Of a DNA stretch of 64,000 nt, positions 1 to 10,198 are shown one piece after another. The notes beneath the pieces were generated by a model, which was not told where the DNA came from, searched no databases, and saw only the letters and a list, made by a program, of their open reading frames with translations. The stretch covers positions 124,001 through 188,000 of the forward strand of contig NZ_PVZS01000008.1 of assembly GCF_003004785.1 (NCBI RefSeq), written 5' to 3'. The stretch's first letter is position 1; every line of letters begins with the position of its first letter. Made by a program: the position numbers and the translations under genes. The stretch is from Alsobacter soli (lineage in GTDB: Bacteria > Pseudomonadota > Alphaproteobacteria > Rhizobiales > Beijerinckiaceae).

Positions 1-1979
1 CTCAGCGCGATGGCGTCGGGGATGCCGAGCAGCCGGGGGCGCACCTCGGAAACGATCTTCGAGGCGTTCTGGTCCGGCCCGCGCTCGTCCCACGGCTTCA
101 GGATGGCGAACTCGACGGCCGAGTTGGACTGCGCCGCGCCGGTGAGGAAGTTGAGGCCGCTGATCGAGCCGACGATGTCGACGCCAGGCGTCTTCATCAA
201 TTCCTCCCGCACCTTGCGGGCGACCGCGTCCGTACGCTCCAGCGACGCGCCGTCAGGCAGCTGGACGACCACGAAGAAGTAGCCCTGGTCCTCCACGGGA
301 AGGAAGGTGGATGGAATGCGGCTCCAGGTGGCGTAGGTCGCCCCGAGCCCCGCCACGAAGAGCGCCAGCATGGCCCAGCGCAGGCGGATGAGGCCGCGGA
401 CCCCACGCGCATAGGCGTGGGACAGCCAGTCGAACATCGCGTTGAACAAGCGGAACGGCGGGAAAGTCGAGGCCGGCCGGTGGCGCAGGAAGGCGGCGCT
501 CAGCGCCGGGCTGAGTGTGAGCGAATTAAAGGCGGAGATGCCGACCGAGATCGCCACCGTGAGGGCGAACTGGTTGTAGAGCCGGCCGGCGACGCCCGGG
601 ATGAAGGCGACCGGGATGAACACGGCCATCAGCACCGCCGTGGTGGCGATGATGGGACCGGTCACCTCGGCCATGGCCCTGCGTGTCGCCTCCAGCGGCT
701 TCAGGCCGGCCTCGAGTTGCCGCTCCACGTTCTCCACCACCACAATGGCGTCGTCCACCACGAGGCCGATGGCCAGCACCATGCCGAGCAGGCTCAGCAT
801 GTTGAGCGAGAAGCCGAGCAGCTTCATCACCACCAGGGTGGCGATCAGCGACACCGGGATGGCGATCGTGGGAATGATCGTGGTGCGCCAGTTCTGCAGG
901 AACAGGAACACGACCGCGACCACGAGCACGAGCGCCTCTCCGAGGGTCACCAGCACGTCGTGCATGGAGGCGGAGACGAACCGGGTCGTGTCGTAGTGCA
1001 TGCCGTAGGCCACGCCCTTGGGGAAGCGTGCGGAGAGCTCCTGCATCTTGTCCTTGACCCGCTGCTGCAGGTCGAGCGCGTTCGAGCCGGGCATCTGGTA
1101 GACGGCCAGCACGACCGTGGGGTCCTCGCCGAAGAAGGCGGAGGACGCGTATTGCAGGGCGCCCAGCTCGATGCGCGCCACGTCCCGCAGGCGCACCACG
1201 GCGCCGCTCGCCGGGTCGGCGCGCACCACGATGTCGCCGAACTGCTCCGGCGTGCTGAGGCGCCCGACGGCGTTCACCTGCATCTCGAAGGCGGTGCCGG
1301 CCGGCGCCGGCGACTGGCCGATCTTGCCGGCCGCCACCTGCACGTTCTGCTCGGCCACCGCCGCCTGCACGTCGGTGGCCGTGATGCCGAGCTTGGCGAG
1401 CTTGTCGGGGTCCAGCCAGACGCGCATGGAATAGCGGCGCTCGCCGAAGATCTGCACGTCGCCCACGCCGGGCAGGCGCTTCAGCGGGTCCACGATCTGC
1501 AGGTAGGCGTAGTTGCTCAGCGCTACCGGGTCGACCGAGCGGTCCGGCGACGTCAGGTTCACGATCAGCACGAAGTTGGGGTTCTGCTTTTTGATCGTCA
1601 CGCCCGACTGGTTGACGATCGCCGGCAGGGACGAGGCCGCCTGGGAGACGCGGTTCTGCACGTCCACCGCGGCCGTGCTCAGCGGATAGCCCACGTCGAA
1701 CGTGATCGTGATCGTCGCGCTGCCGTCGTTGGAGCTCGACGAGGACATGTAGGTCATGCCCTCGACGCCGTTGATCTGCTGCTCGAGCGGGGTCGTGACC
1801 GTGTCGGCCACCACCTGGGCGCTGGCGCCCGGGTACTTCGCGCTGACCACCACCTGCGGCGGGGTGATGTCCGGGAACTGGGCCACGGGCAGCGTGAGGT
1901 AGCAGATGGCGCCCGCCATCACCATGATCACGGCGATGGCGGACGCGAAGATCGGCCGCTGGATGAAGAAGCTCACCAT
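1..1979 (-). CDS. RND multidrug efflux permease (HAE1/AcrB family), C-terminus cut by window edge
   Basis: Inner-membrane pump subunit of a tripartite resistance-nodulation-division system, which exports drugs or other hydrophobic compounds using the proton gradient. About 659 N-terminal codons are visible out of the usual 1,030-1,060; the rest lies left of base 1. It begins MVSFFIQRPIFASAI, the standard AcrB first helix. The TM4 proton-relay motif GLVVDDAIVVVENVER is intact, including the Asp pair. The porter domain and a second helix near RGLIRLRWAMLALFVAG are also seen. Its ATG overlaps the stop of the 90-aa gene upstream (7 bp), so the two are translationally coupled. No membrane-fusion protein lies upstream, so it may lie left of the window. 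The TetR gene across the divergent promoter is the likely repressor. Substrate unknown. Confidence 0.95.
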   Translation of the reverse strand, partial: MVSFFIQRPIFASAIAVIMVMAGAICYLTLPVAQFPDITPPQVVVSAKYPGASAQVVADTVTTPLEQQINGVEGMTYMSSSSSNDGSATITITFDVGYPLSTAAVDVQNRVSQAASSLPAIVNQSGVTIKKQNPNFVLIVNLTSPDRSVDPVALSNYAYLQIVDPLKRLPGVGDVQIFGERRYSMRVWLDPDKLAKLGITATDVQAAVAEQNVQVAAGKIGQSPAPAGTAFEMQVNAVGRLSTPEQFGDIVVRADPASGAVVRLRDVARIELGALQYASSAFFGEDPTVVLAVYQMPGSNALDLQQRVKDKMQELSARFPKGVAYGMHYDTTRFVSASMHDVLVTLGEALVLVVAVVFLFLQNWRTTIIPTIAIPVSLIATLVVMKLLGFSLNMLSLLGMVLAIGLVVDDAIVVVENVERQLEAGLKPLEATRRAMAEVTGPIIATTAVLMAVFIPVAFIPGVAGRLYNQFALTVAISVGISAFNSLTLSPALSAAFLRHRPASTFPPFRLFNAMFDWLSHAYARGVRGLIRLRWAMLALFVAGLGATYATWSRIPSTFLPVEDQGYFFVVVQLPDGASLERTDAVARKVREELMKTPGVDIVGSISGLNFLTGAAQSNSAVEFAILKPWDERGPDQNASKIVSEVRPRLLGIPDAIAL

Positions 1980-2245
1980 GGCTGTTCGGCCTTGCGCAGG
2001 CGGCCGGCGGCCGCGGCGGTGGATTCGTTGAAGTGGATGCAGTCCGTCACCAGGTGACGAAGGTCCGCGAGCAGGCTGTGCGGCTCCGCACTGGCGAGCC
2101 TGCGAATCTCCGTCGGGCGGACGCGGACCGCGCGCAATTCGCGCTCCGCCGCGGCAGGGTTCACGCCGTCGGCGCGCATGAGCGCCCGAACCAGCGGATC
2201 GGTAAGGAGTTCATCGAGAGTGAGATCGGGGGACAAAGGCTTCAT
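1973..2245 (-). CDS. Small hypothetical protein coupled to the RND pump
   Basis: Encodes 90 aa starting MKPLSPDLTLDELLTDP. I chose the ATG at 2245 because a longer reading frame extends into the divergent promoter and operator. It is probably soluble and helical, with no signal peptide or membrane segment. It has an acidic N-terminus, an Arg-rich middle (ELRAVRVRPTEIRRLAS) and a C-terminal stretch with LADLRHLVTDCIHF. I do not recognise the family. The stop overlaps the pump start by 7 bp, so it is the first gene of the efflux operon and is presumably under the same TetR control. It could be an accessory or regulatory peptide of the pump; that is inferred from position only. Confidence 0.7.
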   Translation of the reverse strand: MKPLSPDLTLDELLTDPLVRALMRADGVNPAAAERELRAVRVRPTEIRRLASAEPHSLLADLRHLVTDCIHFNESTAAAAGRLRKAEQPW

Positions 2246-2335
2246 GGCATATCTCCGGCGGCGGCACGCTCCAGAGAAGGCTCGTCCGGTCCGGGGAGGG
2301 CCCCGGCGCGAGATCGTTGACGCCAATCTGGAAGG

Positions 2336-2381
2336 GTGTTACCGGTCAGTAACGCGAGGGGAAGTTACTGACCGGTCACAC
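2336..2381. promoter_or_regulatory. Large inverted repeat, probable TetR operator
   Basis: Two 18-nt arms, GTGTTACCGGTCAGTAAC (2336-2353) and GTTACTGACCGGTCACAC (2364-2381), are inverted with one mismatch and a 10-nt spacer. Each arm contains the 6-bp palindrome ACCGGT within a TTAC/GTAA-bounded element. The site lies between the divergent efflux operon (start 2245) and the tetR gene (start 2424), where a TetR repressor of an RND pump normally binds to control both directions. Confidence 0.7.
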
Positions 2382-2423
2382 CCGCGTCAACCCCCTGCAA
2401 TGTGTTTTGTGCGTGAGGACACC

Positions 2424-2999
2424 ATGGGCCTGACCTGCCCGTCCAAGAGCCGCCCGCGGGATCGCATCCTTGACGCCGCGCGCGACATGTTCCGGAAATT
2501 CGGGATCAAGGGCTGCGGCGTGGATTCCATCGCCGAGGCCGCCGGCACCAACAAGATGACGCTCTACAGGCACTTCGGCTCCAAGGACGAGCTGGTGGCC
2601 GAGTGCCTTCGCGACCAGGCGCGCGCCGTCGCAGACAAGTGGGCCGAGTTCGACGCCGCCTATCCGGACGACCCGCTGAGCCAGCTGCGCGCGTGGGTGA
2701 AGATGAGCGCCACGTGCGATTCGCGCGGATGCGACCTCGCCAACGCGGCCATCGAGCTGCCCGACGAAGACCACCCCGCCCGCAAGGTGGTCGAGGACTT
2801 CAAGCGCTCGCAGCGCGACCGGCTCGCCGGGCTGTGCCGGCGCGTCGGCGCCCGCGACCCGGAGATGCTCGCGGACACGTTGTCCCTGCTGGTCGAGGGC
2901 GCCCGCGTCAGCCGGCAGAGCGTCGGTCCCGAGGGCCCTTGCGCGCGCTTCCAGCGTGTCGCCGAGGCGGCCATCGAGGCTTCGATCGGGGCTGCGTAA
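2424..2999 (+). CDS. TetR/AcrR family transcriptional regulator
   Basis: A 191-aa TetR-type repressor. The N-terminal helix-turn-helix spans about residues 15-52 (ILDAARDMFRKFGIKG, then IAEAAGTNKMTLYRHFGSK). A variable ligand-binding domain follows, containing CDSRGCDLANAA. The ATG at 2424 is preceded by GAGGA with a 6-nt spacer. Longer frames run through the operator and are unlikely to be translated. It is divergent from the RND efflux operon across an 18-bp-arm inverted repeat, so it most likely represses the pump and itself until an effector binds. The C-terminal domain resembles AcrR-like members, but the ligand cannot be read from sequence. Confidence 0.9.
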   Translation: MGLTCPSKSRPRDRILDAARDMFRKFGIKGCGVDSIAEAAGTNKMTLYRHFGSKDELVAECLRDQARAVADKWAEFDAAYPDDPLSQLRAWVKMSATCDSRGCDLANAAIELPDEDHPARKVVEDFKRSQRDRLAGLCRRVGARDPEMLADTLSLLVEGARVSRQSVGPEGPCARFQRVAEAAIEASIGAA

Positions 3000-3154
3000 A
3001 CAGCTTCGTAGGGTCATCGGTCGCATCCTTCGTGAGGTCGTGCCTGGACCTCGCCACCTTCTCGCGAAGGCGGGACGGACGCGATTACCTGCCATTTCGG
3101 GTGCGGGCGTCGCCTTGCCGAAACTGTTCGGGGTGAGCGGGGAATACCGGCTCG

Positions 3155-3931
3155 TCAGAAGCTGTTGCGCTCGTGGTAGGTCCGCAGGAAGGCCTGGATG
3201 CGCGGGTCCGCTGGGCGGTGCAGGATGCGGTCGGGCGCGTCCACGCCGACCAGCTCGCCTTTTTCCATGAAGGCCACCCGGTCCGCCACATGGGCGGCGA
3301 AGCCCATCTCGTGGGTCACGACCACCATGGTCATGCCTTCGGACGCCAGCGTCTTCATCACGGCCAGCACCTCGCCGACGAGCTCCGGGTCGAGCGCGGA
3401 GGTCGGCTCGTCGAACAGCATGAGCCGCGGCTCCATGGCGATGGCGCGCGCGATGGCGACGCGCTGCTGCTGCCCGCCAGAGAGGCGGGAAGGGTGGTTG
3501 GCCATCTTGTCGGCCAGCCCCACCTTGTTCAGCGCCTCGGCGGCGCGGGCCTCGGCCTCGGCCTTCGGCAGGCCACGCACCCGGATCAGGCCCTCGGCGA
3601 CGTTCTGCAGGGCCGTCATGTGCGGCCACAGGTTGAATTGCTGGAACACCATGCCGATGGAGCGGCGCATCTCGCGCAGCTTGCGGCCCGGCATCTTGCG
3701 GCCGCCCGGGGTCAGGTAGCCGATCAGCTGGCCGTCCACCGTGATCTCGCCGGAGTCGTACTCTTCGAGGAAGTTGATGCAGCGAAGCAGCGTCGACTTG
3801 CCGGATCCCGAAGGCCCGATCAGGCACGTCACCTCGCCCGGCCTGACCGAAAGGTCCACGTCCTTGAGGGCGTGGAAGGGGCCGTAGAATTTGTTGACCT
3901 TGCGGATCTCGACGGATGATGCGGAAAGCAT
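3155..3931 (-). CDS. Polar amino acid ABC transporter ATP-binding protein (hut-linked)
   Basis: A 258-aa cytoplasmic ATPase of a polar amino acid importer (HisP/GlnQ type). Walker [10 protein letters not shown] is at residues 39-47, the Q-loop around Q97, signature LSGGQQQ at 150-156, Walker B MLFDEP at 171-176 and the switch His at 207. It is the last gene of the leftward hut operon, one base after the upstream permease gene. Its place downstream of hutU and a family-3 binding protein suggests uptake of histidine, urocanate or a related imidazole compound. That substrate is inferred from context; the ATPase itself carries no specificity. Confidence 0.95.
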   Translation of the reverse strand: MLSASSVEIRKVNKFYGPFHALKDVDLSVRPGEVTCLIGPSGSGKSTLLRCINFLEEYDSGEITVDGQLIGYLTPGGRKMPGRKLREMRRSIGMVFQQFNLWPHMTALQNVAEGLIRVRGLPKAEAEARAAEALNKVGLADKMANHPSRLSGGQQQRVAIARAIAMEPRLMLFDEPTSALDPELVGEVLAVMKTLASEGMTMVVVTHEMGFAAHVADRVAFMEKGELVGVDAPDRILHRPADPRIQAFLRTYHERNSF

Positions 3932-3932
3932 C

Positions 3933-4595
3933 TTACGTCCTTTCGATCAGGTGTTGGGTGATGCGCGCCTCGAGGCTGCGGCCGAAGCGCGAAATGGACT
4001 CGACCAGCCCCCAGAAGAACAGGGCCAGCACCAGGTTCGCCTCGAGATACCGGAAGGTCTCGGTCGACATGCGCTGCACGCTGTACATGATCTCCGGCAC
4101 CGTGATGATCGACAGGATCACGGTCTCCTTGGTCAGGATAATCGAGAAGTTGACCAGCGCGGGGAGGGCGGAGACGAGCCCGACCGGCAGCAGGATGCGG
4201 CGCACGATGGCCGGTTCCGGCATGCCGATGGCGCGCGCGGCCTCGAGCTGGCCGACAGGCACGGCGTTGAAGCCCGAGCGGAAGATCTCGGCGAAGTAGG
4301 GGCTGCCATACACGGTGAGGCCGAGCACGCCCGCCGGCAGGGCGTCCAGGCGCAGCCCCAGCAGCGGGCCGCCGTAGTAGAGCACGAAGAGCTGCACGAG
4401 AAACGGCGTGCCGCGGATGACCTCGATATAGACCTGGATGAGCCAGCCGAGCGGTCGCGGGCCATAGCGCCGGGCGAGAGCGATGAGGAGGCCGAGCGCC
4501 ATGCCCAGAACCGTGCCCAGCGCCCAGCACAGGATCGTCAGCCCGAAGCCCCTCAGCAGGAGCGGCCAGTATTGCAGGAAGATGGACGGGTCCAT
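3933..4595 (-). CDS. Polar amino acid ABC transporter permease (second subunit)
   Basis: A 220-aa inner-membrane permease of the HisM/GlnP class, with about five hydrophobic segments. The EAA loop that docks the ATPase is visible as [19 protein letters not shown]. It begins [16 protein letters not shown]. Its start codon shares one base with the stop of the other permease (TGATG), giving tight coupling and probably a heterodimeric channel. It is part of the hut operon importer that ends with the ATPase at 3155-3931. Confidence 0.93.
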   Translation of the reverse strand: MDPSIFLQYWPLLLRGFGLTILCWALGTVLGMALGLLIALARRYGPRPLGWLIQVYIEVIRGTPFLVQLFVLYYGGPLLGLRLDALPAGVLGLTVYGSPYFAEIFRSGFNAVPVGQLEAARAIGMPEPAIVRRILLPVGLVSALPALVNFSIILTKETVILSIITVPEIMYSVQRMSTETFRYLEANLVLALFFWGLVESISRFGRSLEARITQHLIERT

Positions 4596-5242
4596 CAGAC
4601 GCTCATCCTATGCTCGAGGAGGCGCCCCAGCGCCGCGAGGCAGAGATTGATCAGCAGGTAGATGCAGGCCGCCGCGAGGTAGACCTCGAGCGGGCGGAAG
4701 GTCGTGGCCGCCTGCGCCTGGCTGGCGCGCGTGACCTCCAGGATCCCGACCACCGAGACCAGGGAGGACGCCTTCACCAGCAGGATCAGCTCGTTGACCA
4801 GCGCCGGCAGGGACAGGGTCACGGCTTGCGGCAGGATGATGCGGGACCAGATGTCCCCGGGGCCCATGCCGATGGCGACCGCGGCCTCGCTCTGCCCCCT
4901 GGGAAGCGCCATGATCGCGCCGCGCCAGATCTCCGAGATGTAGGCGCTTGCGCAGATGCCGACCGTCACCACGGCCGCGACCATCGCGGGCACGTTGATG
5001 CCGATCACGGGCAGAAGATAGTAGACCAGCAGCAGCTGCACCAGCAGCGGAACGCCCCGCAGGAAGCTGACCCAGAGCGCCGCGAAACGGCGCAGCCCGG
5101 CCACGGGCGACAGGGCGGCCGCGCAGATCAAGGCCCCGATCACCAGCCCGAGCGCGATGCCCAGGACGGAGATCAGCAGCGTGAAGCGGGCCGCCCACAG
5201 GAGCGGCCCGAAGCTGTCCACGAAGGTCGAGATCGAAAACAT
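4595..5242 (-). CDS. Polar amino acid ABC transporter permease (first subunit)
   Basis: A 215-aa inner-membrane permease of the HisQ/HisM class, beginning MFSISTFVDSFGPLLW. The EAA docking loop reads GQSEAAVAIGMGPGDIWSRI. I placed the start at 5242 because the longer frame runs through the GC-rich hairpin and into the binding-protein gene. It lies 71 bp downstream of the binding-protein stop; the hairpin in that gap probably lowers permease expression relative to the periplasmic binding protein, as is usual for such operons. It overlaps the next permease by one base. Confidence 0.93.
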   Translation of the reverse strand: MFSISTFVDSFGPLLWAARFTLLISVLGIALGLVIGALICAAALSPVAGLRRFAALWVSFLRGVPLLVQLLLVYYLLPVIGINVPAMVAAVVTVGICASAYISEIWRGAIMALPRGQSEAAVAIGMGPGDIWSRIILPQAVTLSLPALVNELILLVKASSLVSVVGILEVTRASQAQAATTFRPLEVYLAAACIYLLINLCLAALGRLLEHRMSV

Positions 5243-5267
5243 CGCCACTCCACCGTGGCTAGGATGG

Positions 5268-5290
5268 GCGGGCGGGGGATCCCCGCCCGC
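5268..5290 (-). terminator. GC-rich intercistronic hairpin between binding protein and permease
   Basis: GCGGGCGGGGG and CCCCGCCCGC pair around a two-base loop with one bulged G, and no U-tract follows. In the leftward transcript it lies just after the substrate-binding protein gene. It fits a partial terminator or a 3'-end stabiliser that raises the ratio of binding protein to membrane subunits. Confidence 0.55.
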
Positions 5291-5298
5291 AGGGTGTG

Positions 5299-5326
5299 TT
5301 ACTTGGCGGCCTCTTACTTGGCGGCC
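5299..5326 (-). repeat. Tandem 13-bp duplication at the stop codon of the binding-protein gene
   Basis: TTACTTGGCGGCC occurs at 5299-5311 and again at 5314-5326, a 15-bp period with a TC spacer. In the coding direction the second Ala-Ala-Lys-stop sequence lies just after the real stop. It looks like a small replication-slippage duplication that fell downstream of the stop and left the protein unchanged. Confidence 0.8.
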
Positions 5327-6132
5327 GGCACTTCGCGCGGCAGCTCGGTGTATTTGCCGAGCCACTTCTCCTGGATGGACTTCACGCGGCCGTCGTCCGT
5401 CATCTTCAGCAGCGCGGCGTTCACCGCCTTGATGAAGCTTTCGCTGTCCTTGTCCTTGCGGGCCACCCAGCCGAAATAGGTGGGCTTGCCGAAGGTGGCC
5501 GGCTCGAAGAGGGCGAAGGTTTCCGGGCGGTTCTTCACCAGGTAGGTCAGGTTGGGCAGGGAGCCCACGACCGCGTCCAGGCGGCCGGCGGCGAGGTCAG
5601 CATAGGCCTCGTCAGTCGTGCCGTATTCCTTGATGTTCACGCCGCCCAGCTCCTTGCCGTAGGCCTCGAGCTGGCGGAACTGCGCGGTGCCCTGCTGCAC
5701 GCCGACCGTCTTGCCCTTGATGTCCTCGGGCTTGGTCAGCTTGCTGTTCTTGGCGTGCACGAGAGCGACGGTGGCGTCGGCGATCGGCAGGCTGAAGGCG
5801 TAGCGCTCCAGGCGCTCCGGCGTGATCGTGACCGGGGCGATGACGATGTCGAACTTCTTCACCTCGAGACCGGGCAACTCGGCGGTCCAGGGAATGTCCT
5901 GGTAGACCGGCTCGGCGCCGATCTCCTTGGCCACGCCGTCGAACAGGTCCTTGGTCATGCCCTGGTAGGTGCCGTTCACCAGCATGTCGAACGGCGCGTA
6001 GTGCATGTCCGTCGCCGTGACGATCTTCTTGGCGGCCTTCACGTCCGACAGCTGGTCGGCCATGGCCGGGGCGGCGAGGCCAAGCACGGCCAGGCCGAGC
6101 AGGGCGGACTTAAGCGTGTTCGCGAATTTCAT
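5314..6132 (-). CDS. Amino acid ABC transporter substrate-binding protein (family 3), hut-linked
   Basis: A 272-aa periplasmic binding protein. A Sec signal peptide (MKFANTLKSALLGLAVLGLA, cleaved after AMA) is followed by a family-3 (SBP_bac_3) fold: ATDMHYAPFDMLVNGTYQG, then FDIVIAPVTITPERLERYAFS, then KTVGVQQGTAQ. The ATG at 6132 is preceded by AGGAGGG with an 8-nt spacer. It sits 77 bp after hutU in the same leftward run, followed by its two permeases and ATPase. The ligand is probably histidine, urocanate or a related imidazole acid, judged only by the operon. The 3' end carries a 13-bp duplication outside the coding sequence. Confidence 0.93.
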   Translation of the reverse strand: MKFANTLKSALLGLAVLGLAAPAMADQLSDVKAAKKIVTATDMHYAPFDMLVNGTYQGMTKDLFDGVAKEIGAEPVYQDIPWTAELPGLEVKKFDIVIAPVTITPERLERYAFSLPIADATVALVHAKNSKLTKPEDIKGKTVGVQQGTAQFRQLEAYGKELGGVNIKEYGTTDEAYADLAAGRLDAVVGSLPNLTYLVKNRPETFALFEPATFGKPTYFGWVARKDKDSESFIKAVNAALLKMTDDGRVKSIQEKWLGKYTELPREVPAAK

Positions 6133-6209
6133 GTCGTTTTCCCTCCTGGATAGATGCACGCATAGGCGTCCTCTCGCGCGCCGCCTCGCTTGGACGGCGC
6201 GCTGAAGCT

Positions 6210-7874
<1,665 letters not shown>

Positions 7875-7889
7875 GGTTCGAACCCCTGG

Positions 7890-9053
7890 TCAGGCCAGCA
7901 TGTTGCCGGAGATGATGTTGCGTTGGATTTCGCTCGACCCCTCGTAGATGCGCATGATGCGCAGGTCGCGGTTGATCCGCTCGACGGGGAAGTCGCGGGT
8001 GTAGCCATAGCCGCCATGCAGCTGCAGGGCGGTGTCGGCGATCCTGCCCGCAGCCTCGGAGGCGGCGAGCTTGGCCATGGAGGCGGCGAGCGAGAAGCGG
8101 CCGCCATGCAAATGGGCGAGGTCGCGCTGCCGCGCCGCCTCCAGCGCCAGCAGCAGCGCCGACTGGTAGGCCACGCCCATGTCGGCGATCATCCAGCGGA
8201 CGCCCTGACTATTGGTGAGCGACGCCCCGCCGATGACCCGATCCTTGGCGTATGCTATCGCCGCCTGCATGGCCGCGCCGGCGAGGCCCAGGCACTGGGC
8301 CGCGACCTCGATGCGGCCGTTGTCCAGCACCTGCATGGCCGTGCGGAAGCCCTTGCCCTCCTCGCCCAGCAGGGCGTTCTCGGCCAGCTCGCAGTCGAGG
8401 TTGAGGGTGAAGACGTGGCCGCCTTTCAGCCCCATGGTCTTCTCGGCCTGGCCGGCCTGCAGCCCGGGGGTCCCCTTCGGCAGGATGAAGGCTGAGATGC
8501 CGCGATGCGCCTTCTCGGGATCCGTCACCGCATAGACCACGATGAAGTCCGCGACGCCGCCGTTGGAGATGAAGCACTTCGTCCCGGTGAGGCGCCAACC
8601 TCCCGGCGTGCGCCGGGCGCGCGTCTTCATGTCGGCCGGATCGGAGCCGGCGGTGGGCTCGGTCAGCGCGAAGGCGCCGAGCGCCTCGCCGGCGGCGGCC
8701 CTGGGCAGCCACGCCTGCTTTTGCGCCACGGTCCCGCCGATCAGGATGGAATCCGTTGCGAGGTAATGCGCCGTCAGGGCCGAGGCCGTGGAGCCGCAGG
8801 CGCCCGCCACAATGGCCACAGCGCGCAGCAGGGCAGGGGCGGACACGCCGCCGCCGCCGTACTCCTCCGGCAGGTTCGCGCCCATCATGCCGGCCTCGCC
8901 CAAAGTGGCGAGCTGGTCGTGCACGAACTGCGAGGTCTCGTCGGTCCTCGTCGCCAGCGGGGCGATCCGGTCCGCGCAGAGTCGCTCCAGCACCTCGCAG
9001 AACAGGCGCTCCTCGTCGGAGAGCATGCGCCAGGGATCGTCGATCTTGGTCAT
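7890..9053 (-). CDS. Acyl-CoA dehydrogenase embedded in the hut operon
   Basis: A 387-aa FAD flavoenzyme of the acyl-CoA dehydrogenase family, introducing a 2,3-double bond into an acyl-CoA. Visible features are the FAD/substrate motif FALTEPTAGSD, a segment LDNGRIEVAAQCLG, the C-terminal QLHGGYGYTRDFPVERI and catalytic Glu371 in RIYEGSSEIQRN. Length is typical. It overlaps the CoA-transferase gene by 4 bp and lies 15 bp before hutU, so it is co-translated with histidine enzymes. I infer that it could oxidise imidazolepropionyl-CoA to urocanyl-CoA, feeding HutU after CoA removal. It resembles short/branched-chain members, so an unrelated acyl-CoA substrate remains possible. Confidence 0.95.
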   Translation of the reverse strand: MTKIDDPWRMLSDEERLFCEVLERLCADRIAPLATRTDETSQFVHDQLATLGEAGMMGANLPEEYGGGGVSAPALLRAVAIVAGACGSTASALTAHYLATDSILIGGTVAQKQAWLPRAAAGEALGAFALTEPTAGSDPADMKTRARRTPGGWRLTGTKCFISNGGVADFIVVYAVTDPEKAHRGISAFILPKGTPGLQAGQAEKTMGLKGGHVFTLNLDCELAENALLGEEGKGFRTAMQVLDNGRIEVAAQCLGLAGAAMQAAIAYAKDRVIGGASLTNSQGVRWMIADMGVAYQSALLLALEAARQRDLAHLHGGRFSLAASMAKLAASEAAGRIADTALQLHGGYGYTRDFPVERINRDLRIMRIYEGSSEIQRNIISGNMLA

Positions 9054-10198
9054 GCGGTCTCCAGTCCAAGTTCTTTCAGCACGTCGTCCAGGTCGCCCCC
9101 GAGGGCGGGCGCGGCGGTTTCCGCGACCGGCTTGGCGCCGTCGAAGCGCACAGGCTGGCCCACGACGGGCGCCTGCCCGAGGACGGGGTGGCGGAGCAGG
9201 CTGACCAGCCCGCGCGCGGAGGCGTGTTCGCTGCCGGCGGCCCGGGCGATGTCCCAGATGGGCGCGGTGGGGAGGCCCTGGCCCGCCAGGGCCGCCACGG
9301 CCTCCTCCGTGGTGAGCCGGCCGGACCAGTCCTCGATCAGCGCCCGCAGGGCGGGCTCGTTCTCGGTGCGGCTGCTGTCGCTGGCGAAGCGCGGATCGTC
9401 CGCGATCTCCGGCTTGCCGATCAGCGCCGCCAGCCGCTGGAACTGCCCGCGGTTCAGCACGGCGATCACGGCCTGGCCGTCCGAGGTCCGGAAGCAGCCG
9501 AACGGGGTGGAAAGGGGATGGCGATTGCCGACCCGTCCCGGCAATACGCCGCCATAGAAGTGCTGGGCGTGGCTGGTGGTCAGCATGGAGAACAGTGCGT
9601 CGTACATGGCGACGTCCAGGGTCGCGCCCTGTCCCGTGGCGTTGCGCTGCACCAGCGCCGCCATGATGGACCAGCTCGCGAACAGCCCGGCGATCAGGTC
9701 TGCGACGCTCTCGCCCGTCTTGAGCGGCGCGCCGCCGTCTTCGCCCGTGGCGGCCATCAGACCGGACATCGCTTGCACGACGAGGTCATAGGCCGGCAGG
9801 TCCTTGAAAGGGCCGTCCTGCCCGAAGCCGGAGATGGAGCAGTAGACGAGGCGCGGGTTCGCCTGGCGCAGCGCCTCCGCGCCCAGGCCCAGCCGGGCGG
9901 CCACGCCGGGCCGGAAGTTCTCGACCACGACGTCCACCCGCGCCGCGAGCGCCTGGGCGAGCTCCAGGTCGGCCGGCTTCTTGAGGTCGAGCACGACGCT
10001 CTTCTTGCCGCGGTTGTTCAGCGTGAAAAGGGCGCTCTCGCCGTCCTTGAACGGCCCGATGTGCCGGTAGTCGTCGCCGGCCGGCGGCTCGAGCTTGATG
10101 ACCTCCGCGCCCAGGTCGGCGAGCAGCGCCGTGCAGTACGGCCCGGCCAGGACGCGCGACAGGTCCAGGACCCGGATGTTCGCCAGGGGCCGGTTCAC
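9050..10198 (-). CDS. CaiB/BaiF (class III) CoA-transferase embedded in the hut operon
   Basis: A 382-aa class III CoA-transferase, which moves CoA between carboxylic acids through an aspartyl intermediate. It begins [20 protein letters not shown], contains NNRGKKSVVLDLK and VVENFRPG, and keeps the catalytic Asp at 167 in TGESVADLIAG. It overlaps hutG by 4 bp upstream and the acyl-CoA dehydrogenase by 4 bp downstream. With the dehydrogenase it forms a plausible pair: activation of imidazolepropionate with CoA taken from urocanyl-CoA, then 2,3-oxidation. This substrate is an inference from operon structure; the family covers many acids. Confidence 0.95.
   Translation of the reverse strand: MNRPLANIRVLDLSRVLAGPYCTALLADLGAEVIKLEPPAGDDYRHIGPFKDGESALFTLNNRGKKSVVLDLKKPADLELAQALAARVDVVVENFRPGVAARLGLGAEALRQANPRLVYCSISGFGQDGPFKDLPAYDLVVQAMSGLMAATGEDGGAPLKTGESVADLIAGLFASWSIMAALVQRNATGQGATLDVAMYDALFSMLTTSHAQHFYGGVLPGRVGNRHPLSTPFGCFRTSDGQAVIAVLNRGQFQRLAALIGKPEIADDPRFASDSSRTENEPALRALIEDWSGRLTTEEAVAALAGQGLPTAPIWDIARAAGSEHASARGLVSLLRHPVLGQAPVVGQPVRFDGAKPVAETAAPALGGDLDDVLKELGLETA

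Noticed and set aside
417-2057. Long rightward open frame (546 codons) opposite the RND pump
   Set aside because: It is the antisense shadow of a clear AcrB-type gene: His/Arg-rich composition with no domain, caused by high third-position GC.
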